This document shows positions 54,490 to 62,722 of a stretch of 64,000 nt of DNA, piece after piece; the first letter of the stretch is position 1; each line of letters begins with the position of its first letter. Made by a program: the position numbers and the translations under genes. Below the pieces are notes generated by a model. It ran no database searches. It was given only the letters and a program-made list of their open reading frames with translations, and had not been told where the DNA came from. The stretch comes from Treponema sp. (GTDB taxonomy: Bacteria; Spirochaetota; Spirochaetia; Treponematales; Treponemataceae), in contig JAFXSM010000042.1 in the NCBI GenBank assembly GCA_017525605.1, positions 62,001-126,000 of the forward strand. Reading direction: 5' to 3'.

Positions 54490-57083
54490 GAAAATCACGC
54501 ATATTTTTTGCAGTCGCTGCGATTCTTGCGGCAATGACGGTTGCATTTGTTTCATGCGCTCACAACGACGACGAAAAGGAAACTTCGGTTCAGCTTTCGT
54601 TCAGAATGATGAGGGCACTCGTAGACGACGAGACAATTGAAGAAGAAGAAACGGGCTACACGCTTACAGCTTCGATTGACGGAAAGGAAAAAGACGAGCA
54701 GACAAAGCCTGTGCAAATCGGAAAGGAAACGGCAATCGAGTTCAAAGATGTCCGTGCGAATTCAAAAATCCGCGTGCACCTGCGCCTCAGAAACATTGAG
54801 AACGAGACAATCTACTTCGGCGACTCGGCAGAAATCACAGTAAAACCGGGCGAAAACAACGTGAGCGTCACAATGCACAGCTCGACGATTTACGTTTCGG
54901 AAGACGGAAGCGACGAAAAAAGCGGCTCGTCAAAAGAATCGGCAATGAAAACGCTCGAAAGCGCATTCAAAAAGATGAGCGAAATCTCGAACGACGACAT
55001 CGACTGGACAATCTACGTCTCAGGAAAAATCAGCGGAACGAGCAACCTCGAAAGCGTCAGCGCAAAGTCGGTCACGATAACGGCGAAGGGCGACAGCGCA
55101 ATCTTGGACGGAGGAAAGGAAACGAAAGACAGCGCGACAGGCTCGGTTCTTGCAATCGCGGAGAACATTGAATTTCCAGTGACCATTTCTGGAATCACAA
55201 TGCAAAACGGACGGTCGCGAATCGGCGCGGGATTCGACATGGCGGGCAAAGGAACTGCCACGCTCATCAACTGCACGATAACGGACAACGAAGCGATAAA
55301 CGACGGCGACAAAAAAGCGAACGGCGGCGGAATCCGCGTAGTGAACGGCTCGCTCGTCCTCAAAAACACAAAAGTCAACAACAACAAATCCGAATACAAC
55401 GCAGGCGGAATCCACTTCAACGGCAAAGAGCTTATAATGGACGACGGAAGCGAAGTGTCGGGGAATAGCTCAGATTACAATGCAGGCGGAATAAACCAAA
55501 ACAACGGCACATTCACAATGAATGGCGGAACGATTTCGGGAAACACAGCAAAAAACCAGGCAGGAGGAGTTTATATTAACCGCGGCGAATTTAAAATGAA
55601 CAGCGGTAAAATTTCGGAGAACGTTTCCGACAAGACCTACTATGACGAGGAAAAAGGAAAGTACACTGGCGGAAGCGGCGGCGGGATATACATAAACAGA
55701 GGAAAATTCACTTTTGCAGGCGGTGAGATTTCTGGAAACACAGCCGCAGAAACTGGAGGCGGAATACACCAAAACGGAAAAGACGATGAAGCAAACGCCG
55801 AAGCAATCGTTGAAATCAAAGGCGGAGTCATTAAAAATAACACTGCTCAAAAAGGTGGCGGATTATACATACGGCAAAAATTCGCTTCGGCATACCTTTA
55901 CAGCGGTGAAATTTCCGGCAATGAAAGTTCGAAAAACGGTGCAGGAGTTTTAGTTGATGAAGGAACGTTCACAATGAGCGGAGGTTCAATTTCAGAAAAC
56001 AAATCCACATCGGGAAGTGCAGGCGGAGTATATGTAAGTCAGCGAGAAGACACAGGAACATTCGGCACATTCACAATGACGGGCGGCTCAATAACAGCCA
56101 ACACTTCAAGTTCACCAGGCTACGGAATATTCTCTTGTGGAAAAGTCAGCTTGTCAGGCGATTTCACGATTTCAGGCAATGTGCTCGACGAGCAGACACA
56201 ATCGGCGCAAATCAAATCGAAAAATGACAATATGCTCATAGAATTCACCGCGAACGGAACAAAATACAAAAAAGTTCTGAGCCACAGCAATCAGTATTCT
56301 GGAGAATTCTATTCTGACATAATCAAAGGAACAATCGATATTTCAGAAGACGAGATTCCGAACTATTTCAAAGATGAAGGAGATGATGAAGATACCACCA
56401 ACAGCAGCACCAGCACCTACACGCGCAACACAACGACATGGAGCGAGGACGACTTCATCGAAGCATTTAGAGCTGCCGCGAATGCAACAGGTGATGATGC
56501 AGTGTTCAACTTGCAAGGAAACGTAACGCTGACAAAAAATTTCATCAGTAGCGATTACGGTAACGAAACCTCTCAAGTCATGATTGATGGTCAGGGAAAA
56601 TACGGAATTGAAATTCGGTCGTCAACCGCATCGTTCAAAAACGTCACATTCAAAAACGGCGCAGGCTCACGAGTAAACGGGGACAAATACCAGGCATTCG
56701 GAATGATTTACTGGAACGGCGAAACTTCACTGACATTAGAAGGATGCAACTTCATAGGAGGAGTAACAGAAGGAGATGTTGGTGGCGGCGCACTTGCACT
56801 TTTCGGTAACGGAAGCGTAACAATTTCTAACTGCACTTTCACAAAAAACAGTTCGACCCACGGAGCCGCAATCGACATCGGCGGAGCAGACAGAGTTTCA
56901 ATCGAAGATTCAATATTCAGCGAAAACACCGCGGGAAACAATTGCGACATCTACTGTGGCGGAAGCGGAGCGACAGTTTCAGGTAGCGGAAACACATCCG
57001 ATTTTGCAAATCCGTACCAATACTACGATGACTCAAAAGCCTGCGACGAGCTTTTTTCAGAAACTGGCACGAGAGAACAATAA
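54486..57083 (+). CDS. Polymorphic-outer-membrane-like beta-helix lipoprotein
   Basis: 865 residues from ATG 54486 (AAGGAGG upstream). Lipobox AFVSC gives a Cys near residue 24. After a ~120-residue beta domain, the motif IYVSEDGSDEKSGSSKESAMKT marks the start of a right-handed beta helix. The helix (about 210-560) holds many rungs of the type GGIxxNNGTFTMNGGTISGNTA. After a linker a second helix block (about 650-850) follows, with FKNVTFKNGAGS and ISNCTFTKNSSTHGAAI. Such proteins resemble the Pmp/autotransporter passenger fold and usually act as adhesins or surface-variable proteins; no barrel is present, so anchoring is by lipid. Confidence 0.87.
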   Translation: MRKSRIFFAVAAILAAMTVAFVSCAHNDDEKETSVQLSFRMMRALVDDETIEEEETGYTLTASIDGKEKDEQTKPVQIGKETAIEFKDVRANSKIRVHLRLRNIENETIYFGDSAEITVKPGENNVSVTMHSSTIYVSEDGSDEKSGSSKESAMKTLESAFKKMSEISNDDIDWTIYVSGKISGTSNLESVSAKSVTITAKGDSAILDGGKETKDSATGSVLAIAENIEFPVTISGITMQNGRSRIGAGFDMAGKGTATLINCTITDNEAINDGDKKANGGGIRVVNGSLVLKNTKVNNNKSEYNAGGIHFNGKELIMDDGSEVSGNSSDYNAGGINQNNGTFTMNGGTISGNTAKNQAGGVYINRGEFKMNSGKISENVSDKTYYDEEKGKYTGGSGGGIYINRGKFTFAGGEISGNTAAETGGGIHQNGKDDEANAEAIVEIKGGVIKNNTAQKGGGLYIRQKFASAYLYSGEISGNESSKNGAGVLVDEGTFTMSGGSISENKSTSGSAGGVYVSQREDTGTFGTFTMTGGSITANTSSSPGYGIFSCGKVSLSGDFTISGNVLDEQTQSAQIKSKNDNMLIEFTANGTKYKKVLSHSNQYSGEFYSDIIKGTIDISEDEIPNYFKDEGDDEDTTNSSTSTYTRNTTTWSEDDFIEAFRAAANATGDDAVFNLQGNVTLTKNFISSDYGNETSQVMIDGQGKYGIEIRSSTASFKNVTFKNGAGSRVNGDKYQAFGMIYWNGETSLTLEGCNFIGGVTEGDVGGGALALFGNGSVTISNCTFTKNSSTHGAAIDIGGADRVSIEDSIFSENTAGNNCDIYCGGSGATVSGSGNTSDFANPYQYYDDSKACDELFSETGTREQ

Positions 57084-57108
57084 CGATGAAACACTAAACT
57101 TTTTGGTT

Positions 57109-57170
57109 CGAATGCCGAGTTTTACAATTTGCATTAACGCGACATTCGACATTTTCGGCAATGCATTTTT
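57109..57170 (+). repeat. Short motif shared with the HP copy-2 flank
   Basis: CGAATGCCGA-G-TTTTACAAT matches the sequence at 39731-39750 with one substitution and one length difference. A CGACATTCG piece follows in both places. The 123-base gap between the beta-helix gene and nrdG holds nothing else that I can assign. Confidence 0.4.
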
Positions 57171-57206
57171 TGCAGTGGAGAATCGATTTTAGGGTATAAT
57201 TGAAAA

Positions 57207-57725
57207 ATGAATTATGCGGGAATAAAAAATTTTGATGTTGCGGACGGGCTTGGAATAAGGGTTTCTCTCTTTGTTTCGGGCTGCCGCAACCACTGCAAAG
57301 GGTGCTTCAACGAAATCACATGGGATTTCAACTACGGCGCGCCTTTCACGAAAGAAGTCGAGGACGAGATTATGAAAATGCTTGAGCACGAGCACGTTTC
57401 AGGGCTGTCTGTCCTCGGCGGCGAACCGTTCGAGGAAGAAAACCAGGAAGTTCTGGCACCGTTCCTTGAGAGAGTGCGGAAAACTTTTCCGGAAAAGAAC
57501 ATCTGGGCGTGGAGCGGATATCTTTTGGACAAAGACCTTCTTGCCGAAAACGGAAGGAAACACACCGAATACACACAGAGAATCCTCGACTGCCTGGAAT
57601 ATTTGGTTGACGGAAGGTTCGTCGAAGAAAAGCGCAACCTGACGCTACAGTTTCGGGGTTCGGAGAACCAGCGGATTTGGCGGAAGATTGACGGCGAATG
57701 GAAAGTGATTTCCGAACAAGCCTGA
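57207..57725 (+). CDS. nrdG: Anaerobic ribonucleotide reductase activating protein
   Basis: 172 residues. The radical SAM cluster motif is CRNHCKGCF near residue 26, followed by WDFNYG, LSVLGGEPF (SAM-binding GGE) and VDGRFVEEKR. It installs the glycyl radical on NrdD. It begins with MNYAGIKNFDVADGLGIRVSLFVSGC, as expected. It is separated from nrdD by a broken Rpn gene and two large lipoprotein genes, and has no clear NrdR box of its own. Confidence 0.95.
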   Translation: MNYAGIKNFDVADGLGIRVSLFVSGCRNHCKGCFNEITWDFNYGAPFTKEVEDEIMKMLEHEHVSGLSVLGGEPFEEENQEVLAPFLERVRKTFPEKNIWAWSGYLLDKDLLAENGRKHTEYTQRILDCLEYLVDGRFVEEKRNLTLQFRGSENQRIWRKIDGEWKVISEQA

Positions 57726-57730
57726 TTTTT

Positions 57731-59008
57731 TTACTTTGCGTCCAGCGTCTCCACACTCTTCACAAGTTCGTCGGCGACGCTGTTTTTTTCGACGCTCTTC
57801 ATGTCGGCATTTTTCTTTTCCGAGTCGGAAATCAGAAAGCAGTCAACGGAAATGCTTTTTTCGCCAAGCATTTTCGAAACGTCATCAAAGCCCATTGCAA
57901 ATTTTTCGTTCGGCTCGGAATGCGGCGGCGCGTCGCCAATCAGGATTATCTTTTTTTTGGCATCGCTTCTCCAGTCAAAGCCATCCGCACACGCATACAG
58001 AGCCTCAAGGACAGCCTCTTCCCTGTCTCCCCCGCCCTTCACCGAGACATTCTTGATGCACTTCGAAAACGCGCCCGCATTTTTCTGGAATCCCAAGTTC
58101 TTTACAGGAAGCCCGCGCAAATTGTATTCATCGGAATAATCTTTATAAAGAAGAAGCCCGATTCTCGCATCGCTGAATTTCTTCATCTGCTTTTCGAATT
58201 TTGACAGCCAGTTCTTCTTCAATTCGGCAAAATCGTCCTTCATGCTCTCCGTTGCGTCGATTGCAAAAACAAGGTCGATTTTTTCCGAACTGTCAAATTC
58301 ATCGACTTTTTCAACAAGTTTCTGCGGAAGATTCTTCGCGGAAGAAACGTGCTCGACTTTTCCATCCGAATCCGACGCGATTTTCGAGAACGATTCCTCA
58401 ACATTCCAGTCGGAAACATTCAGATTCAGCTTGTTGTCAAGAAACTTTCCGCTTGAGTCGCAATGTTTGCTTGCAAAAGTGCGGACTGAGACACGCATCC
58501 CGTCTTCAAATTCACATTCGTCCTGCACCTGAATCAGATATCCGTAATACATTTTTTTCGGAATGTAGATGTGGAAGCACTCGCCAAAAAAATTGTTCTC
58601 GGCAGTCGAAGACATCAGCGCATTCGGCGTGCGCTCCATCCTGAACGTCGATTTCGAGCCGTAAGCATATCGCACCTCGTTCCCGTTGACGCTGTTGTAT
58701 TCTTTCGCGCGCATGAGCGACAAGTCGGGGTCGTTGTAATTGTCGCTGTCAACGAGCAGAAGCAAGCTCTGAATGTCGCCCCTCTTCCGCACAAAAAGAT
58801 GAACTCCCGTGCAGTCCTTCACGCGATGCGCCTCATCCTCCGGCAGAACAACGATGTCGTCGGCGGAAAGCTCAAGGTCATAGATTTTGTCGTCCTTCAA
58901 AGGCGTCTTGCTTTTTTTCTTTGCGCAAAGCGGCGAAGCGGCAAGTGCAACAAACAAAATCGAAAAAAACACTCTCTTCCGCGAAAAACAAAACAGCCGC
59001 TTTTTCAT
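57731..59008 (-). CDS. Exported von Willebrand factor A domain protein
   Basis: 425 residues from ATG 59008 (GAGGTG upstream); longer open sequence to 59152 crosses a repeat. The signal peptide (RKRVFFSILFVALAASPLCA) is followed by a ~190-residue beta domain, then a VWA domain (about 240-420) starting DLVFAIDATESMKDDF. The MIDAS motif reads DxTxS. Later come ARIGLLLYKDY and GGGDREEAVLEAL, the last close to the third metal loop. It converges on nrdG with only five bases between the stops. The ligand is unknown. Confidence 0.87.
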   Translation of the reverse strand: MKKRLFCFSRKRVFFSILFVALAASPLCAKKKSKTPLKDDKIYDLELSADDIVVLPEDEAHRVKDCTGVHLFVRKRGDIQSLLLLVDSDNYNDPDLSLMRAKEYNSVNGNEVRYAYGSKSTFRMERTPNALMSSTAENNFFGECFHIYIPKKMYYGYLIQVQDECEFEDGMRVSVRTFASKHCDSSGKFLDNKLNLNVSDWNVEESFSKIASDSDGKVEHVSSAKNLPQKLVEKVDEFDSSEKIDLVFAIDATESMKDDFAELKKNWLSKFEKQMKKFSDARIGLLLYKDYSDEYNLRGLPVKNLGFQKNAGAFSKCIKNVSVKGGGDREEAVLEALYACADGFDWRSDAKKKIILIGDAPPHSEPNEKFAMGFDDVSKMLGEKSISVDCFLISDSEKKNADMKSVEKNSVADELVKSVETLDAK

Positions 59009-59074
59009 CTTTACACCTCTCGTAAACCGGATTTTTTCAGACAAGTTTATTGTACCATGCTTGCACCCAAAAAA

Positions 59075-59170
59075 CAAAAAAAGCGGAGACATGATTCGTC
59101 CTCCGCTTTTTGTTTCATTGCCGGGCGGTTGTTGAACTAGTCGAACACCCACCGCTAAGTGTTTTGCTTG
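59075..59170 (-). repeat. R3 direct repeat, copy 1 (with terminator)
   Basis: About 95 bases, matching 59756-59852 over its whole length. On the minus strand it spans the last codons of the PBECR-like gene, then a GGTGGGTGTT segment, TTCAAC, CCGGCAATGAAAC, and the terminator AAAGCGGAG...CTCCGCTTT with T-run. Confidence 0.75.
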
Positions 59171-59706
59171 ACTTTCTCTGTGTTCACATCTATTATTTTT
59201 ATAAGGCTGGTGTCGTTACGGACGTAAAGAGTGGGGTGACGTGAAAGCGTATACGCATCACTCGTACCAGATATTTTATAAATTGTATTTCCAGCCAATT
59301 CTTTTTTACCTTTTCGTACTTCTTCCAAAAATAGAATACTTCCGCAATCAGTGTTTTTCACGAAAATTATTATGTCATTCTTGATTTTGTTTTTTGCACC
59401 ATAAATAAGAAAATCTGGGTTCTTAAAAATCACAGGAATATTCCGTATATCACTTTCTGAAATTGCAATCTGTCCTCTTTTTGCCTCTTGCTTCTCATTT
59501 CCGTGACCATTAAAAGCATGTTTTACAAAATAGTTGTCTATCGTATGCCTGAATCCGAAAATATCCAATCCATTCTTACGGGCGTTTTGCGCAAGCCAAT
59601 TTTCGACAAATCCTAACTCAGCAGAAAACTTTGTGTTTGAATTGTCATTCGCAGCAAATATTACAGAATCGATTTGAGCTTGCAAGAAATCATCAATATC
59701 ACCCAT
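59155..59706 (-). CDS. Candidate PBECR-type nuclease (toxin-like)
   Basis: 183 residues. The N-terminal third is helical. The core reads FRHTIDNYFVKHAFNGHG, RGQIAISESDIRNIP, and NPDFLIYGAKNK, ending with FLEEVRKGKKELAGNTIYKI. This matches the layout of PBECR domains (phage barnase/EndoU/colicin E5-like/RelE-like nucleases), with His residues in the first motif and the EVRxGKKELAxxTxYK end. Function as an RNase is inferred. No immunity gene is evident next to it. It has no good ribosome site. R3 repeats flank it in direct orientation. Confidence 0.6.
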   Translation of the reverse strand: MGDIDDFLQAQIDSVIFAANDNSNTKFSAELGFVENWLAQNARKNGLDIFGFRHTIDNYFVKHAFNGHGNEKQEAKRGQIAISESDIRNIPVIFKNPDFLIYGAKNKIKNDIIIFVKNTDCGSILFLEEVRKGKKELAGNTIYKISGTSDAYTLSRHPTLYVRNDTSLIKIIDVNTEKVKQNT

Positions 59707-59755
59707 AAATTCATTTTAGTAAAAACAGAATCAGATTTTCAAGGTTCAACGCGCA

Positions 59756-59852
59756 ACAAAAAAAGCGGAGCACTTCAATTCGTACCCCGCTTTTTGTTTC
59801 ATTGCCGGATGGTCGTTGAACTTGTCAAACACCCACCGACAAGTTTTTGCTT
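59756..59852 (-). repeat. R3 direct repeat, copy 2 (with terminator)
   Basis: Same elements as copy 1, immediately after the stop of the lipoprotein gene. Here a perfect 8-bp stem is visible: AACTTGTC with GACAAGTT around an 11-base loop, followed on the minus strand by the GCGGGG...CTCCGC terminator. Copy 1 has a weaker version of that stem. Confidence 0.75.
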
Positions 59853-60717
59853 AGTCTTCTACAACTTCGTCGGCTGAGTAAGTGTCGAGATACTGCCAAG
59901 TACCAGATGCTGAGCTTGATGAGTAGACATTTGCATAGACAGCATTGTACTGCTGAGTTGGCTTAGAACCTGCTGTGTAACCAAGATCATCTGCAGAAAT
60001 TTTTGTTGAGCAAAGCGTATCTGGAGCATCTGTTTCAGCATTAATCTGCTCTTTTGTGTATGCACCATTGTAAACGTCTACAACATATCCGCCTGTGTAT
60101 GTTTCGTCGTCATTCTGCTCGGCATAGACATTTACAGTCATAACATAGTTGCCGTTTTCATCTGCTGTCAACTTGCGTGTAGTGTCTTTGTCTATTGAAG
60201 TACTAGTCCAACCTACATATTCTGTTTCAACAGCTTTCTGTGTTTCACCATTTACAGTAACTCCGTCTGTTCCGAAGTTTTTTGCCTGAAGGTCGTAAAC
60301 ATTTGTGAAGCGTGAAACATAAGGACGAATTGTTCCATTGTTATTTGCAAATGCGACAACACAGAGAGTTCTCGGTTTTGAAGAAACTGCACGAGTGATA
60401 TCCGCAGAAGCAGCAGTTGTCGTCGTACCAGTTTCATGCAAATCCCAAATGAATCCCATTGCGGCACCGCTTCCAGAAGTACCATCTTTGTTCAATGTAA
60501 TTACAGCCATTGCACCTCTGTGCTTAGTTGTCGTTGAATTGTAGCATCTGTAGGTATCGGTTGTACTTTCGTTTGTATATGACAAGGTGTAATTATTGTT
60601 TGAGCCAGTAATTGCTCCCTCCTCATCATCATCTTCACCACAAGATGTGAAGATTCCAGCAGTCATAATGAGTGTTGCCGCAGACATTGCAGCCAATACT
60701 TTCTTTGAAAGTTTCAT
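59851..60717 (-). CDS. Secreted lipoprotein, MKLSKK family
   Basis: 288 residues. Signal peptide with lipobox (IFTSC, Cys at about residue 26), then an acidic stretch GEDDDEEG and a beta-rich domain with GAMAVITLNKDGTSGSGAAMG and FIWDLHETG, TRAVSSKPRTLCVVAF, and VTVNVYAEQND. A paralogue begins at 63708 on the other strand with the same start, the same lipobox context and the matching GAMGYIWDLE motif. The two share a leader hairpin before the ribosome site. Function unknown. Confidence 0.8.
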   Translation of the reverse strand: MKLSKKVLAAMSAATLIMTAGIFTSCGEDDDEEGAITGSNNNYTLSYTNESTTDTYRCYNSTTTKHRGAMAVITLNKDGTSGSGAAMGFIWDLHETGTTTTAASADITRAVSSKPRTLCVVAFANNNGTIRPYVSRFTNVYDLQAKNFGTDGVTVNGETQKAVETEYVGWTSTSIDKDTTRKLTADENGNYVMTVNVYAEQNDDETYTGGYVVDVYNGAYTKEQINAETDAPDTLCSTKISADDLGYTAGSKPTQQYNAVYANVYSSSSASGTWQYLDTYSADEVVED

Positions 60718-60736
60718 TAGCGAACTCCTTTTTTTG

Positions 60737-60758
60737 CGATGGTTTATTTAAACCACCG
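60737..60758 (-). promoter_or_regulatory. Leader hairpin shared by the MKLSKK lipoprotein genes
   Basis: On the minus strand CGGTGGTTTA...AAACCATCG folds just before AAAGGAG. The paralogue at 63708 has CGGTG...CACCG at the same place within the same ATCGGTGGTTTAAAT context. Confidence 0.5.
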
Positions 60759-60860
60759 ATAAAATAATTTTTTTTATCCGACATACCGTCGAACAAATTC
60801 AATTTTAACTTAGGTTTTAAAAAAATTCCATGTAGAATTTAAAAAAAAGCTAAAGTTTTT

Positions 60861-61245
60861 AGCGGTTGCAGGATGTGAAAGACGTTCTAAGCAATTGCTT
60901 TGTGTATGCAACCGCTCACGGCACGCGCGGGAGCGCGTACCTCTCCGGGTGGACGGGTGACGGTGCGCTGGATGTGGATGACGTTCTAGGCATTTGCTTT
61001 GGGGATGCGGCGGTTGCCGGGATGCAGATGTGTCCGAAGCATTTGTGCAGTGGAGGCAACCGAACGCTGCCGTTGTCTTTTTGGGCATAAACATTGCTGG
61101 TTGGATACAGCGTCGCAATGCAGCAAAGCTGCATTCGCATGAAGCGCGTACCTACACAGGTGGACGGGTGACGGTGCGCTGGATGTGGATGATGTTCCAA
61201 GCATTTGCTTATATGCAGGCGGTTACTGCACGGCTTGCGCCATAA
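60861..61245 (+). repeat. R1 folding repeat, compound copy E
   Basis: At least three joined units. Unit 1: AGCGGTTGC (60861-60869) with GCAACCGCT (60908-60916) and hairpin GGCACGCGC-GGGA-GCGCGTACC (60920-60941), then the GGGTGGACGGGTGACGG flank. Unit 2: CGGTTGCC with GGCAACCG (61011-61061). Unit 3 (from about 61140) keeps only the right half of the hairpin and the flank. The whole stretch 60718-61455 lacks any gene that I can support. Confidence 0.85.
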
Positions 61246-61383
61246 CTTTTTGAATGGTACGGCATATTTTCAAAATGCAGTATGGAATTTTTAAGCGATA
61301 TCCGATATATTAAAAAAGAAGCACAGCCACGGAAATGAGCTCAAACATTTCCTAGAACTGCGGCTGGTCTTCGGTTTAATGCG

Positions 61384-61423
61384 AAAAAGCCGCCAAGTTT
61401 TGAACTTTAGCGGCTTTTGTTTT
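61384..61423. terminator. Strong hairpin downstream of the small peptide gene
   Basis: AAAAAGCCGC ... GCGGCTTTT with inner AAGTT/AACTT pairing, and T-runs readable on both strands. It lies 33 bases past the stop of the 22-residue minus-strand gene. A second large hairpin with a minus-strand T-run follows at about 61310-61370. Confidence 0.75.
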
Positions 61424-61455
61424 ACCCTTTTACAATGTGCAAAAGAGTGTGCAAT

Positions 61456-61524
61456 TTACCAAGCTATGTAGCCTGCTAGGAAAAAGCAGACGATAGCCAA
61501 AATCATAATGATTCTTGCTGTCAT
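61456..61524 (-). CDS. 22-residue hydrophobic peptide
   Basis: ATG 61524 to TAA 61456. The peptide begins MTARIIMILAIVCFF and ends LAGYIAW: a short polar start, then one membrane-spanning helix. GGAGGG lies six bases upstream of the ATG, a strong ribosome site. Strong terminator-like hairpins follow. The size and character fit small membrane proteins or type I toxin peptides; no antisense RNA promoter was demonstrated. Its position between R1 copies E and F fits with the other small toxin-like genes here. Confidence 0.55.
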   Translation of the reverse strand: MTARIIMILAIVCFFLAGYIAW

Positions 61525-61547
61525 TGCACGCCCTCCAGAAGTAAATT

Positions 61548-61587
61548 CCGACACTTTTCAATGCCGGTGAGCTTTGAAGAGCAACCG
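61548..61587 (-). promoter_or_regulatory. Leader with two mutually exclusive hairpins
   Basis: On the minus strand, upstream of the 22-residue gene, CCGGCA can pair with TGTCGG (61548-61567) or its CCG part can join ACCG pairing with CGGT (61565-61587). Both share bases 61565-61567. Such arrangements may control access to the ribosome site. Confidence 0.35.
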
Positions 61588-61673
61588 CCAGTTCTTTCAG
61601 ATTTCTCCTATGACTGTGCTAGTTTAGATTTTCGGAATATTTTTAGTTGTTGTTAAGTGATGTTTGCAGAAGA

Positions 61674-61708
61674 GAAATTACGTTAGTAATTTCGAATCCG
61701 TGTGGCGG
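61674..61708 (+). repeat. R2 element, single copy
   Basis: GAAATTAC-GTTA-GTAATTTC, a perfect 8-bp stem with the family loop, followed by GAATCCGTGTGGC. It runs straight into R1 copy F. Confidence 0.75.
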
Positions 61709-61709
61709 T

Positions 61710-61910
61710 CGCTTGCCAGATGCGAATGTGTCCTAATCATTTTCGCAGTGGATGCAAGCGGCACGGCACGCGCAGGGGCGCGTACCTACATGGGTGGACG
61801 GGTGACGGTGCGCTGGATGTGAATGATGTTCTAGGCATTTGCTTTGGGGGTGCAAGCGGTCACGGCACGCGCAGGGGCGCGTACCTTCACGGGTGGGGAG
61901 GTGGCAGAAA
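61710..61910 (+). repeat. R1 folding repeat, tandem copy F
   Basis: Stem A CGCTTGC/GCAAGCG (61710-61716, 61754-61760), hairpin GGCACGCGC-AGGG-GCGCGTACC (61765-61786), the GGGTGGACGGGTGACGG flank, then a second unit ending in GCAAGCG and the same hairpin (61864-61885). Together with R2 it fills most of 61674-61910; the remainder of the gap to 61978 is AT-rich. Confidence 0.85.
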
Positions 61911-61978
61911 AAATTATTGATATTTAGATTTTTTCGATATATAAGAATAATAAGAATGACAATAGATAGGAGTTGTTT

Positions 61979-62215
61979 ATGTCAGATTTAGCTTATTCTT
62001 ATTATAAACAATTGGACACTCTTGATTTGCCTGATTTAGAAATTCTCCTCGAAAAAATCAGTAATTTGATTTTCTCAAAGAGGAAAACTCATAATTCTGA
62101 AATTGAAAATGGACTTACTTTCTTTGACAGCATAAAAGGCAGCGTTAATCGTGAGATTAACGAAAAAGAAGAATTACTTGCAGCTTTAGATGAAAAATAT
62201 GCGTATTCTAATTGA
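61979..62215 (+). CDS. Putative antitoxin of a PIN-domain toxin pair
   Basis: 78 residues from ATG 61979, with AGGAG six bases upstream. The N-terminus (SDLAYSYYKQLDTLDLPDLEILLEKI) is helical; the rest is charged (REINEKEELLAALDEKY). The stop overlaps the start of the PIN gene by 17 bases, or by 26 if the earlier ATG is used. Antitoxin identity rests on this overlap and small size; the family is not recognised. Confidence 0.7.
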   Translation: MSDLAYSYYKQLDTLDLPDLEILLEKISNLIFSKRKTHNSEIENGLTFFDSIKGSVNREINEKEELLAALDEKYAYSN

Positions 62216-62615
62216 TACAAACATAATATTAGACCTTATACAGAACAGGAAACCACATTCGGATAATGCATCAAAAATCATAAATTCTTGTGTTAAGAGC
62301 GAAAATATTGGCTATATTTCGGCACATTCCCTTTCAGATTTATTTTTCATTTTGCGAAAAGACAAATCCGTAGACGAAAGAAAAGCTTTGATTTTGAACC
62401 TATGCAAATTTTTCAAAATTGTTCCTGAGGACAAAGATTTTTATATTTCTGTATGTAACAATCCTGACTGGAATGATTTAGAAGACGGACTACAAATGAA
62501 ATGTGCTGAAATAGAAGAACTCGATTACATTGTTACTCGAGATGAAAAAAGTGGATTCAAAAATTCTCCAGTAAAAATCATAAGCCCAGAAGAGTTTTTG
62601 AAAATCAAGAAGTAA
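62199..62615 (+). CDS. PIN-domain ribonuclease toxin, VapC-like
   Basis: 138 residues from ATG 62199 (ATG 62190 would add three residues). PIN acidic residues are in place: the N-terminal ILIDTNIILDL, the middle SLSDLFFIL, and the C-terminal NPDWNDLEDGLQ and VTRDEKSGF. VapC-like toxins cleave tRNA or rRNA. The gene overlaps its putative antitoxin and ends one base before R1 copy G, with copy F upstream, so the pair is bracketed by direct R1 repeats. Confidence 0.9.
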   Translation: MRILIDTNIILDLIQNRKPHSDNASKIINSCVKSENIGYISAHSLSDLFFILRKDKSVDERKALILNLCKFFKIVPEDKDFYISVCNNPDWNDLEDGLQMKCAEIEELDYIVTRDEKSGFKNSPVKIISPEEFLKIKK

Positions 62616-62616
62616 A

Positions 62617-62698
62617 CGTCGCTTGCCAGATGCGAATGTGTCCTAATCTTTGCATAATGGATGCAAGCGGTCACGGCACGCGCGGGAGCGCGTACCTT
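62617..62698 (+). repeat. R1 folding repeat, copy G
   Basis: Stem A CGCTTGC (62620-62626) with GCAAGCG (62663-62669) and hairpin GGCACGCGC-GGGA-GCGCGTACC (62675-62696). It begins directly after the PIN gene stop. Nearly identical to the first half of copy F. Confidence 0.85.
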
Positions 62699-62722
62699 TT
62701 TGATGATTTTATGTGGATTTTT

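Noticed and set aside
60810..61245. His/Pro/Arg-rich reading frames on the minus strand across the R1 repeats
   Set aside because: They arise from the GC-rich hairpins of R1 and recur in every copy in whichever frame is open; no start signals or protein-like conservation.
61710..62698. R1 as classical integron attC sites
   Set aside because: No clear RYYYAAC...GTTRRRY pair at the element ends and no integrase gene in the window.
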